A DNA stretch of 64,000 nucleotides from positions 248,001 to 312,000 of the forward strand of contig CAWAGP010000001.1 in assembly GCA_963781705.1 (NCBI GenBank). Direction: 5' to 3'. The position numbers and the translations under genes were made by a program. This DNA is from JALYGJ01 sp963781705. GTDB lineage: Bacteria > Chloroflexota > Limnocylindria > Limnocylindrales > CSP1-4. The number at the start of each line of letters is the position of its first letter. The first letter of the stretch is position 1. The notes under the pieces were generated by a model. It was given only the letters and a program-made list of their open reading frames with translations. It was not told the origin of the DNA and ran no database searches. Below are positions 1 to 7,800 of the stretch, piece after piece.

Positions 1-1
1 G

Positions 2-400
2 GTGATCATCGTCAGCATCGGCGCCGTCATGTTCGGCGTGACCATCGTCGGCAGCATCGCCCTGACGGCCGGACTGGTTGTCCTCGGCGCGATGACCTTC
101 CTGGCCCTCGGCTACGTGATCGCCTCGTACGCGCGCACGGAGGACACCGCCAACGCGCTGACCAGCATCGTCCAGTTCCCGCTCATGTTCCTGTCGGGCA
201 TCTTCTTCCCGATCGACTTCATGCCCGAATGGCTGCGCCCGGTGGCCTCGGTCATGCCGCTGACCTACCTCGGTGACGCGCTGCGCCAGACGATGGTCGG
301 CGGCGCCGCGTACGCGCCGATCGAGTTCGACGTGCTCATCCTGGGCGCCTGGCTGGTCGCCTCGTTCCTCATCTCCGCCCGCTTCTTCCGCTGGCAGTAA
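2..400 (+). CDS. ABC-2 type transporter permease, C-terminal part
   Basis: The window opens inside this gene: the frame is open from base 2, so the true start lies upstream. The visible 132 residues are mostly hydrophobic, with about four membrane segments. Between them is a short polar stretch carrying ARTEDTAN, followed by FLSGIFFPI and a PEWLRPVASVMPLTYL segment. This layout is typical of the last helices of ABC2_membrane permeases, which move drugs, lipids or polysaccharides together with a separate ATPase. The ATPase is not in view, so the substrate cannot be told. The TAA stop at 398-400 is followed 10 bases later by the DUF72 gene. Confidence 0.8.
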   Translation: MIIVSIGAVMFGVTIVGSIALTAGLVVLGAMTFLALGYVIASYARTEDTANALTSIVQFPLMFLSGIFFPIDFMPEWLRPVASVMPLTYLGDALRQTMVGGAAYAPIEFDVLILGAWLVASFLISARFFRWQ

Positions 401-410
401 GGCCGAGCCG

Positions 411-1140
411 GTGAGCCGCGCCGGTCGGCTGTACGCCGGCACGAGCGGTTTTGCCTACCCGGACTGGGCGCCGCGCTTCTACAACGCCGCGGGCCGCGGC
501 GAGAAACTGCTCCGCCAGTACGCGTCCCGTCTGCCGGCGGTCGAGCTGAACAACACCTTCTACCAGCAGCCGCGGCCGGAGCGTATCGCCGCGTGGCTGG
601 CCGACTACGCCCGACGCGTTTCGTTTCGTCGTCAAGGCACAGCGCGGCGGCAGCCTGCGCGCGTTGGGTGCCGGCGCGGCAGAGACCGTCGCCTGGCTGA
701 CCACTCCCTACCGAATGTTCGGGGAGCGGCTGGGCGGCGTGCTCTACCGCGTTCCCGAGCGGGTCATCCGCGACGACGAGCGCCTGCGCGCGCTGCTCGG
801 CGCGTGGCCGGCCGACATGCCGCTGGCCGTCGAGTTCCAGCACGCCTCCTGGCAAGCGGACGCGGTTTTCGACCTGCTGCGCGAGCACGGCGCGGCGCTG
901 TGCGCCACCGATCTCGACGGCGCCGACCTGCCCGACCTGAGGCTGACAGGACCGTTCCTCTACGTGCGACTGCGCCGGTCGGCCTACGCCGAAGATGAGC
1001 TGGCGGCGTGGGCCGAGCGACTGGCGGCCTTCGTCGGCGCCGGCACCGACTGCTTCGTCTTCCTGCGCCACGACGACGACGGCGAGTCGGCATTGCGGGC
1101 CGAGCGGCTCGCGACGATGGTCGAGGAGCGCCTCAGGTAG
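411..1140 (+). pseudogene. DUF72 family protein, broken by one frameshift
   Basis: A GTG start at 411 opens with a typical DUF72 N-terminus (YAGTSGFAYPDW, then LPAVELNNTFYQQP). At about 609-612 the family sequence jumps frame: the first frame runs into nonsense while the next frame continues with DAFRFVVKAQRGG and MPLAVEFQHASWQ to a stop at 1140. One missing C in a run of Cs restores a single protein of about 243 residues, the normal family size. DUF72 proteins have a TIM-barrel-like fold and unknown function. Both halves are well conserved, so a sequencing or assembly indel is more likely than old decay. It lies directly downstream of the permease gene. Confidence 0.85.
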
Positions 1141-1148
1141 ACGGCCGG

Positions 1149-1733
1149 TCAGAGCCACCAGGTGGCGAGGTCGGCCACCGCGTGGGCGACGGCCGGCGCG
1201 GCGACACCGCCGCTCGCCACGCGCAGGCCGGCGAGGACCAGCCCGGCACCCAGATCGATGGGCACCACCGCCCAGCCGTAGAGCGGTACGTGCATCAGGG
1301 CAAAGGCGATCGAGCTGAGCACGATCGCTGCCGGCAGGCCGCCGGTCTCGCGCAGCGCGTCGAAGAGGGCGCCGCGCAACAGCGCCTCCTCGGCACCGGC
1401 GACGAGGACGGTGACCGCCGCCCAGGCGACGAACGGTTCCGGCCGCAGCCCAACCGGCAGCAGCGGGTGGATGAGCAGCGGCACGAGGACCAGCGCCGCC
1501 CCGCCGAGGATGCCCAGGCCGACTCCACGCGGCGATGGGACGCGGATGCGCAGCGGCGCGGCGAGCACGACCAGGGCGGCGGCGAAAGCAACGCTGGCGG
1601 CCATCGCCACGGGTGCCGACGAGACGCCGGCCACGGCGCGCAACGTGGTCGCCGCCGCCAGGGCGAGCCCCAGCAGGGCCGCGCGACGAAGGGCTGGGCT
1701 AACCGGCGTGATGGCGGCGGCGGTGACGCTCAT
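1149..1733 (-). CDS. CPBP family intramembrane metalloprotease
   Basis: This is a 194-residue polytopic membrane protein. The three signatures of the CPBP (Rce1/Abi-like) family are present in order: the glutamate pair in AGAEEALLRG, then FALMHVPLYGW, then HAVADLATWW near the end. They supply the metal and catalytic residues of a membrane-embedded protease. The chosen ATG at 1733 overlaps the stop of the upstream binding-protein gene (ATGA), so the two are translationally coupled. The substrate is unknown. Such proteases process prenylated or other membrane-linked peptides in other organisms. It is the last gene of the minus-strand series. Confidence 0.85.
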   Translation of the reverse strand: MSVTAAAITPVSPALRRAALLGLALAAATTLRAVAGVSSAPVAMAASVAFAAALVVLAAPLRIRVPSPRGVGLGILGGAALVLVPLLIHPLLPVGLRPEPFVAWAAVTVLVAGAEEALLRGALFDALRETGGLPAAIVLSSIAFALMHVPLYGWAVVPIDLGAGLVLAGLRVASGGVAAPAVAHAVADLATWWL

Positions 1734-3166
1734 TGCGGCAGCGGCACGTCCTGGATCGAGCCTGTCGCGTAGGCCGGCGGCCAGACGAAGGTGTAGGCGC
1801 GCACCGCCTGCCACTGCCATATCACGCCCACGGCGCGCTCGTTCTGGCCGAGCGTGGCCGGATCAGACGAGAAGTGGACGCCCGCGCCGTTGGGCAGCGA
1901 GCCGGCCGGCAGGTCGAGGCCGCGCGCGGCGGCCGCGATCGATTGGGCATCGAGCGACCCACCGGCAGCCGCCGCGGGCAACACGTCGTGGGCGAGTACC
2001 CACGCCGCGGAGAAGCCCGACAACCCCTCCTCAGTCGGCCCGGCTGCGGCGGAGTTCTCCGCGACCGGGCCCGTGATCGTGTACCCGGGCGACGCACTGG
2101 CCGAGGACGAGCCGTAGCCGTAGCCATAGCCGTAATCGTCGGGCGGCGATGAGCTCTGCGGCGACCGGCCGGCCCATGCCGCGGCCAGTCGATCGTACAG
2201 GGCACGCGCGGCGGGATCGAGCGCCGACGGCTGAAAGCCTCCCGTCGGCCGATCGGAGGCGAATATGCCCACCGCGGCGGCACCCAGTTCGCCGGCGAAA
2301 TCAGGGTCGCACTCGGCCATGGTCGAGCCGATCAGCGCGCCCACGTGCAGGTTCGCGGCAAGCATTTGCTGGCGAAACTGGATGCCGTCGGGCACGTGCG
2401 AGGCGAGGATGATCACGTCCGATTGGGCCGCCGCGAGCGTCGCCATGACGCCGGCCCAGTCGGGCACGTACGGGTCGTAGGTCGTGTCGGCCACGATGGC
2501 CATGCCCGCCGCCGTCGCGGTCGCGCGCGCCGCTGCCGCCACCGACGACGCGTAGTCGTCGCGCGCCGCGACGATGGCCAGGCGCACGTCGCCCGGGCCT
2601 GCCTTGCCCAGCCGCGCCGGCAGCTCCTGTGCCGCGAAGTCGGCCGAGTTGGTGCCCAGGTTGGCACCGCTGGCGCCGACGCGGAAGACCAGCGGCAGGC
2701 CACGGCCGGTCAGTTGGTCGGCCACGGCGCCGGCCTCCCAGTACACCAGGCCGGCGTCATCGGCCGCCTGAGAAGCGGCGATCGACAGGTCCGACGAGTA
2801 CGCGCCGACGACGACGCTGACGCCTTCCCCCTTGAGCTGGGCCATCACGCCGGGTGCGTCAGACGCGCTCTGCAGATCGTGCACATCGAGTTCCACCGGC
2901 CGTCCCGCAACACCGCCGTCAGCGTTGACCAGATCGACCGCGATCTGCACGCCGGCCAGCTGCTGGCCGGCCAGTCCGGCGGCGTTGCCCGACAGTGGGA
3001 ACACCGCGCCGATGCGAATGGGCACGCCGCTCGGTTGCGAGGCAGTCGCAGTTGAGATCGTCGCGACAGGCGTCGCGGACGGTGTCGCGACCGGCGTCCC
3101 CGCAGGCCCGGCACAAGCGACGGCCAATACCAGCACGACCGAACAAGCGACGGCAACCCTGCTCAA
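1730..3166 (-). CDS. Branched-chain amino-acid-type ABC substrate-binding lipoprotein
   Basis: This 478-residue protein begins with a lipoprotein signal (LAVACAG; the Cys near residue 18 would be lipidated) and a Thr/Ala/Pro linker. The fold that follows is Peripla_BP_6: IRIGAVFPLSGNAAG, then LVNADGGVAGRPVELDVHD, then VSVVVGAYSSD. A short GYGYGYG low-complexity loop interrupts the C-terminal half. Members bind Leu/Ile/Val, amides or other small ligands. No LivHMGF permease or ATPase genes are nearby, so it is a solo receptor here. The start is TTG at 3166, overlapping the stop of the preceding gene (TTGA). Coupling to the CopCD-containing operon suggests a sensing or scavenging role, which is inference. 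Confidence 0.85.
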   Translation of the reverse strand: MSRVAVACSVVLVLAVACAGPAGTPVATPSATPVATISTATASQPSGVPIRIGAVFPLSGNAAGLAGQQLAGVQIAVDLVNADGGVAGRPVELDVHDLQSASDAPGVMAQLKGEGVSVVVGAYSSDLSIAASQAADDAGLVYWEAGAVADQLTGRGLPLVFRVGASGANLGTNSADFAAQELPARLGKAGPGDVRLAIVAARDDYASSVAAAARATATAAGMAIVADTTYDPYVPDWAGVMATLAAAQSDVIILASHVPDGIQFRQQMLAANLHVGALIGSTMAECDPDFAGELGAAAVGIFASDRPTGGFQPSALDPAARALYDRLAAAWAGRSPQSSSPPDDYGYGYGYGSSSASASPGYTITGPVAENSAAAGPTEEGLSGFSAAWVLAHDVLPAAAAGGSLDAQSIAAAARGLDLPAGSLPNGAGVHFSSDPATLGQNERAVGVIWQWQAVRAYTFVWPPAYATGSIQDVPLPQ

Positions 3167-3891
3167 GTCGAGCCACCTCCACGCTTACGTTGAGAGCCTC
3201 GCCGGCGCGGCCGGCGGATGAACAGGAAGCCCACGCCCAGCACGCCGACGAGCAGGACCGCGAGGCCGACCACGAACCAGATCGAGACGCGCGGCGCCCC
3301 CGGTATCAGTGCGAAATCACCCAGCCCGTCGACCGGCCCGGTAAGGATGTCCGGCGTCGCGCCGGTGCCGGTCGCGATGGGCTGCCAGGCCTGCCCGTCC
3401 CAGCGCGCGATGCTCACCGACGGCGCGCCGAACGGCGCACGCAGCACGACCGTGGGCTGCGCGCCGGGTGCCAGCCCGACCGCGTTGCCGGCCTGATCCA
3501 CCGCCACGTAGCTGTACACGTTGCCGTAGATGGTCGTCGCGGCGGACTCGGCGGCCGACGCCGCCACAGGCGTGATCGAAGCGGTCAAGGTCGTGCTGCC
3601 GGCCACTATCGCGAGCGAGCCGGGCGTGGCGATGAACTGCGCCTGTGGCGGATTCTCGGCCGTGGCCAGCACGATGGCCGGGCTGGTGCCGGTCGACACG
3701 TCGAGGGTCGCCATCGCGGAGGTGGGCGAGCCGGTCTGGTCGGCCGTCGGGTTGACAAAGCGATAGGGATCCTCAGTGATCAACCCGTCGTATAGACCGA
3801 GCCGGCCGACCGGCTGGAGCAACTCGACGACCGCGATGAGCAGCAGGCCGGCAGCGGCGACGAGGATGCCGGCCGCTCGGTTCATCGCCAT
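3163..3891 (-). CDS. Membrane-anchored secreted protein, unknown function
   Basis: I do not recognise this 242-residue protein. It has an N-terminal hydrophobic segment (about residues 8-27) and a C-terminal membrane helix (about 208-230). The helix is followed by a strongly basic tail (RRPRRRGSQRKR), so the roughly 180-residue middle part should be outside and the tail inside. The outer part is rich in Ala, Thr, Val and Pro with PTVVLRAPFGAPSVSIARWDGQ, consistent with a beta-sandwich. Its ATG at 3891 lies 10 bases after the preceding lipoprotein stop, and its stop overlaps the start of the binding-protein gene. It therefore belongs to the same operon as CopCD. Confidence 0.7.
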   Translation of the reverse strand: MAMNRAAGILVAAAGLLLIAVVELLQPVGRLGLYDGLITEDPYRFVNPTADQTGSPTSAMATLDVSTGTSPAIVLATAENPPQAQFIATPGSLAIVAGSTTLTASITPVAASAAESAATTIYGNVYSYVAVDQAGNAVGLAPGAQPTVVLRAPFGAPSVSIARWDGQAWQPIATGTGATPDILTGPVDGLGDFALIPGAPRVSIWFVVGLAVLLVGVLGVGFLFIRRPRRRGSQRKRGGGST

Positions 3892-3901
3892 GTCAGGCGT
3901 G

Positions 3902-4361
3902 TCACTGGACGGTGAAGACGACCTGGTTCGACCACACGCGCGGCGAGAACGGGACGTGGTCGGACGCCACGAACTCGGCCTTCAGTGCGTGCGAACCGGG
4001 GGTGAGGTTGATGTCGTCCTCGGTGCTGTAGTTCATCGACACCAGCACGTTATCGACATACAGGTGGACGTGCCCCTGGTCGGGCCGGATGTTGGTCGTC
4101 GTCGTTGAGACGATCGTCGCGTTCTGGAGCGACAGCACGACGTGGACCGCTGGCCCGCTGACGACCGTGCCGTCCTGCGGCTGCGCTGACGGTCAGCGTG
4201 GCCGGCGAGGACGGCCTTGGCCCGGACGCCTCGGGCGCAGATGGCAAAGCCGATGCCGACGGCTGGCTGCCCTGTCCGCATGCGGCGCAGCAGACCAGCA
4301 ACTGGACGGCAAGGACGAGGACGAACAGGGCGCGGTGCCTGACCAGCGGTGCGCGTTTCAT
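3902..4361 (-). pseudogene. Small lipoprotein with a GHVHLYVDN domain, one frameshift
   Basis: The reading frame starts at 4361 with a lipoprotein signal (VQLLVCCAACGQ) and a Ser/Pro linker. The conserved part lies in another frame from about 4185 down to the stop at 3902: QDGTVVSGPAVHVVLSLQNA, then GHVHLYVDN, LTPGSHALKAEF and SDHVPFSPRV. A single missing base near 4182-4187 joins them into a protein of about 153 residues. The domain resembles DUF4399-like beta-sandwich proteins with a GH.H motif; the metal-binding idea comes from those histidines and the CopCD neighbour. The ATG overlaps the CopCD stop (ATGA). The break is probably a sequence error. Confidence 0.65.
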
Positions 4362-6349
4362 TGAGTGACCTCCACGTCGGTGCGCGCCACGAGCGTACCG
4401 CTCCCGTCGGGCGCAGGCCCGGCAACGGTCAGCAGGTACTTCCCCGCGGCGAGTGTCTGAGTGCCCACGAAGTGGCCCAGCTCGAGCATGCGCGGCGTGA
4501 CCGACACAGGCGTCTGCCCCTCCGGGCCGATGGCGATGGTTGCGCTGGCTACCGGCAGCTCATTGCCCTGCGCGTCGAAGAACGTGGCATGAATGTCGTT
4601 CGAACCGGCGGTGCCCGGATCCAGGTAAAGCTGCACGGTCAGGCCCGCCTGGAGATGGACGGTGTAGATCGTCGGCAGGCCCGGCTGAGTGCTGACGTCG
4701 ACCGGCTGGCGGACGATGCGCGTGGTGATCTTGAACGGCACCTCGACCGCGCTTGAGCCACGGCTGATGACCGCGGTCACGTTCCACGCGCCATCGATCG
4801 ACAGGTTGGTGCCGCTGGCGCTGTAGCTGCCGTCAGCCTGCTGCTGCAGGTCGAGGCGCGACCCGCCAATATCCGGCCGTGACGGCAAGGTGAAGCGGAG
4901 CGCGACCGAGTCCGGTACCACGACGGCGCCGGAGTCGAAGTCGCGCGTCAGCAGGCTGAACGAGTCGAAGCCGGCCGTGCCCGGCGCGACTGTCAGCTGG
5001 GCGCGTACGGTAGTGCCGAAGTCGGCGGCCGTGGCAACGAGGTTCTGCGGCGCTGCGGCGGCCGCGCCTTCGGTCGGCGGGGCGAGGTTCACCAGGCTGG
5101 CCGACAGCAGCACGACGAGCGCGGCGATGCCAAGTTCGGTTGGTCCGACCCGTTTCAACCACGGCAGTCCGGAAATGCCGCGGGGCACGTTGACGAAGTG
5201 GTTGAGCGCGCCCAAGCCAGCCAGAACTGCGAGCAGGGCGCTCTTGGCGATCACCACCAGGCCGAAGTCGGTGCCGACGAGATTGTCGATCGTGCCTACC
5301 TCGCTGATCGCGCGGAGCACGCCGGTGACCGCCACCAGCACCAGCCCAACGGTCGCCACGCGCGAGAAGCGGCGCACGACTGACACGGCCGATTCATCGG
5401 GCGCGCGCCGGCGCAGCCAGATCATCAGGCACGACAGTCCGCCGAGCCAGGCGCCGGCAGCAACGATGTGCAGCCACTGCACGATCCCGTCGAACAGGGG
5501 TTGGGCGCCAGCCGCGGCGTGACTCAGCGCAACGTCGGCAAGCATCGCGCCGAGGGCCGCCAGTCCGAGCAGGATGATCGCCGCGCGTGACGTGTGATTG
5601 CGCCTGATCAGGCCGAAGGCGACCACGCCGGGCAGCAGCGGCGCAAAGCGCAGCGTGGCTGCGGTGCCGAGCGAGGTGCCCAGCAGGTCGCCCATGGAAA
5701 CGCCGGCATTGAGCATCTGGTCGGCAAGGACGAGTACGGTGCCCAGCGCGGCGGCCAGCGCGGCGATGCCGACCCACGGTCCGATCGGCCGCGTGTCGGG
5801 CAGCGACGGCCAGCGCACCGGGCCTGGGGCCCCGCGCAGCAGCATCCAGCACAGGCCGAGCAGCACCATCAGGCCCGCGTAGAGCAGCCAGCGGCCGCCG
5901 ATGCCGAGGGCCGTCAGCTGCGAGGAGCCGGCCACGCTGCCGGCCGACGAGCCGCTGGTCGGCGGCGGCGCCACGCCGATGCCGAACGCGTACGAGCCGG
6001 TGGCGAGGTGGCCGTCGACGGTCGACAGCGTGCGCCACGAGACGGTGTAGACGCCCGGTTGCAGCGCCGGCAACGTGACCGTCAGCTCGGTCGGCGCGCC
6101 CGGTACGACCTGGGTTGGGCCGGCCGCCACGACGGCGCCGGTCGAGTCGAGGACGCGGACCGTCGACAGCTTGGGGTCGGGCGTCTCGGTGAAGGTGATG
6201 GTCACCGAGTCGGGCGCCGCCGAGAGCGACGCCCCCGCCGCCGGGTCGGACGACTGCAGCAGGGCGTGACCAGCCGCGCCGGGGACTATCGCACCGAGCA
6301 ACAGCCCAGCCACGACCGCTCCCAGAGCGGCCTGCCAGATGAAGCGCAT
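4358..6349 (-). CDS. CopC-CopD fusion, copper resistance/uptake membrane protein
   Basis: This 663-residue protein starts at the ATG at 6349. A signal peptide ends in PGAAGHALL, so the mature protein begins with His, the usual first Cu(II) ligand of CopC. The CopC domain (about residues 30-130) shows SSDPAAGASL, ITFTETPDPKLS and WRTLSTVDGHLATGSYAFG. A CopD-type multi-helix membrane domain follows (about 160-490, with FVNVPRGISG and HIVAAGAWLGGL). The C-terminal exported domain has FTLPSRPDIGG and NLSIDGAWNVTAVI. CopC binds copper outside the membrane and CopD is thought to carry it across. The 22-base gap to the YtkA-like gene and ATGA overlap with the next gene indicate an operon. Confidence 0.9.
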   Translation of the reverse strand: MRFIWQAALGAVVAGLLLGAIVPGAAGHALLQSSDPAAGASLSAAPDSVTITFTETPDPKLSTVRVLDSTGAVVAAGPTQVVPGAPTELTVTLPALQPGVYTVSWRTLSTVDGHLATGSYAFGIGVAPPPTSGSSAGSVAGSSQLTALGIGGRWLLYAGLMVLLGLCWMLLRGAPGPVRWPSLPDTRPIGPWVGIAALAAALGTVLVLADQMLNAGVSMGDLLGTSLGTAATLRFAPLLPGVVAFGLIRRNHTSRAAIILLGLAALGAMLADVALSHAAAGAQPLFDGIVQWLHIVAAGAWLGGLSCLMIWLRRRAPDESAVSVVRRFSRVATVGLVLVAVTGVLRAISEVGTIDNLVGTDFGLVVIAKSALLAVLAGLGALNHFVNVPRGISGLPWLKRVGPTELGIAALVVLLSASLVNLAPPTEGAAAAAPQNLVATAADFGTTVRAQLTVAPGTAGFDSFSLLTRDFDSGAVVVPDSVALRFTLPSRPDIGGSRLDLQQQADGSYSASGTNLSIDGAWNVTAVISRGSSAVEVPFKITTRIVRQPVDVSTQPGLPTIYTVHLQAGLTVQLYLDPGTAGSNDIHATFFDAQGNELPVASATIAIGPEGQTPVSVTPRMLELGHFVGTQTLAAGKYLLTVAGPAPDGSGTLVARTDVEVTQ

Positions 6350-6371
6350 GGAACGAATGGAACCGGTCCGG

Positions 6372-7013
6372 CTAGGCCTGCGGTTGACGGCGCGTCCTGA
6401 TGGCAAAGGCCAGCGCGACGATGCCGATGACGATACCTGCGCCGCCCAGCCCGCCACCGACCAGCAGCGCCGTCTGCGCGTCGCTCGATGCGCGGCTGTC
6501 GACGCGGTCAATCCTGTCCGCCAGTTGGCTGCCGCTGGGCACCTGGTTGGGGAACTGCACCTCGGTCGGCTCAGCGGGCGAATCGAACGTGTCGGGAGCG
6601 GACGTCGCCGTGGCGTCGACCGCGGTGCCGTGGATCGCGCCGGTCAGGTGGAAGGTGTAGTCGCCGGGAATGGTCGGGATGATTGCGGCGCGGTAATCGC
6701 CGGGCAAGCCCGTGCCCTCCTCTGTGTCGAACGCCGGTTCGAGCGCGAGCGGGTCCGACGTCTGGCCGCCCGCCGTCACGGTAACCGTCAGATCGCCCGG
6801 CCCAAGGTCGTCGACCGGGCTGCCGTCCTGGTCGGAAACGATCGCCTCCACGGCATTGAGTTCGCCGACGTAAGTGGGCTCGTCGGCCCAGCCAAGCGCG
6901 ACCGTGTAGGTACCCGCGGTGATCTGGGTGTGCCCCAAGGTGAGTGTGGCGACGATGAGGCTGAGTGCCAGACTGAGGGCGACGCTGATCGAAATGACGC
7001 GGAAGGACCGCAT
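6372..7013 (-). CDS. YtkA-like secreted protein with C-terminal membrane anchor
   Basis: This is a 213-residue exported protein. A GGAGGATG ribosome site lies 5-7 bases before the ATG at 7013. A signal peptide (residues about 1-28, ending at LGHTQ) precedes a beta-rich domain. That domain has TYTVALGWADEPTYVGELNAV and LPGDYRAAIIPTIPGDYTFHLTG, resembling the YtkA/FixH-type domain often found beside copper genes. A membrane helix follows (about 183-205) with a short basic tail. It sits immediately upstream of CopC-CopD and very likely works with it on the outer face of the membrane. No clear metal-binding cluster is visible, so its role as a copper protein is inferred from context. Confidence 0.7.
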   Translation of the reverse strand: MRSFRVISISVALSLALSLIVATLTLGHTQITAGTYTVALGWADEPTYVGELNAVEAIVSDQDGSPVDDLGPGDLTVTVTAGGQTSDPLALEPAFDTEEGTGLPGDYRAAIIPTIPGDYTFHLTGAIHGTAVDATATSAPDTFDSPAEPTEVQFPNQVPSGSQLADRIDRVDSRASSDAQTALLVGGGLGGAGIVIGIVALAFAIRTRRQPQA

Positions 7014-7074
7014 TGGACATCCTCCTGTTGCTCTCGTTGCAGAACGGGCGGCACGCCGTGGCGGCGCGCACGGT

Positions 7075-7737
7075 TCAGGCGGCGACGAAAAGCGGCGGAG
7101 CGCGTCCGGGCGGGCGGAGGGTGAGCGCGGCAGGCTGCCGCGGGCGATCGTCGAGGCGCCGCGCGATGGCGGTCGGGCCGTGGCGCGGCCACCGGCGGCG
7201 CAGCGCGGCGATGCGCGCGACGAGCACCTCGCGGCGCCAGCGGTAGAGCGCCGCAACCAGCGTCACGAAAGCGGCCACGATCTCGAAGATGAGCAGCGAG
7301 TCGTGGTAACCGGCCGCGCCCAGGACGTTCAGGCCGGGAGCGGGCAGGCCGGCCGCCAGCCGCTCGCCGTTCTCGACCAGCACGAACAGGACGAGGGTGA
7401 AGAGCAGGGTCGGCAGCCACAGGGCGAGCAGGTCGCGCAACAGGTGCCAGGCGCCGGCGATGCGCGGGTCGACCATGACGCCCGACGCCGGACGGGCCTC
7501 ACGCGACAAACGCAGCAGCTCGCGCACGGCAAAGGCCAGCAGGCCGACCGCCAGTACCGCCACGGTCGCCACGGCGGCCGACCACTGCAGGTCGTGACCG
7601 GTCAAGGCCAGCTCGGCGCCGGTCCTCACACCGTAGGTGGCGAGATAGACCAGCTGGTGGCCGAGGATGAGGCAGATGAGCGAGAGCGCAACCACCAAAC
7701 GAACGACGTTGGCGCGCGCCGACGATGCGTGGGACAT
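7075..7737 (-). CDS. Four-helix membrane protein, unknown function
   Basis: This 220-residue protein has about four membrane helices, at roughly residues 10-30, 52-70, 103-123 and 148-166. The C-terminal tail is very Arg/Pro-rich and would lie in the cytoplasm (RWRREVLVARIAALRRRWPR). A histidine-containing loop (TGHDLQW) follows the first helix. I do not recognise a family. It is 61 bases upstream of the YtkA-like/CopCD genes on the same strand, so a link to that cluster is possible but not shown. Confidence 0.65.
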   Translation of the reverse strand: MSHASSARANVVRLVVALSLICLILGHQLVYLATYGVRTGAELALTGHDLQWSAAVATVAVLAVGLLAFAVRELLRLSREARPASGVMVDPRIAGAWHLLRDLLALWLPTLLFTLVLFVLVENGERLAAGLPAPGLNVLGAAGYHDSLLIFEIVAAFVTLVAALYRWRREVLVARIAALRRRWPRHGPTAIARRLDDRPRQPAALTLRPPGRAPPLFVAA

Positions 7738-7800
7738 CAGGCCCGCAAAGTCTACGACAAAGGAAAGGACGCGCGGAGCTTTCGCTCAGGGCTCAGGGAT

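Noticed and set aside
6281..6297. Further copy of the module end motif (GGGGACTATCGCACC)
   Set aside because: Only partial match and inside the CopC coding sequence; likely chance.
4358..6511. Longer N-terminus for the CopC-CopD protein
   Set aside because: The extra 54 residues precede a proper signal peptide and overlap the YtkA-like gene; the ATG at 6349 is better.
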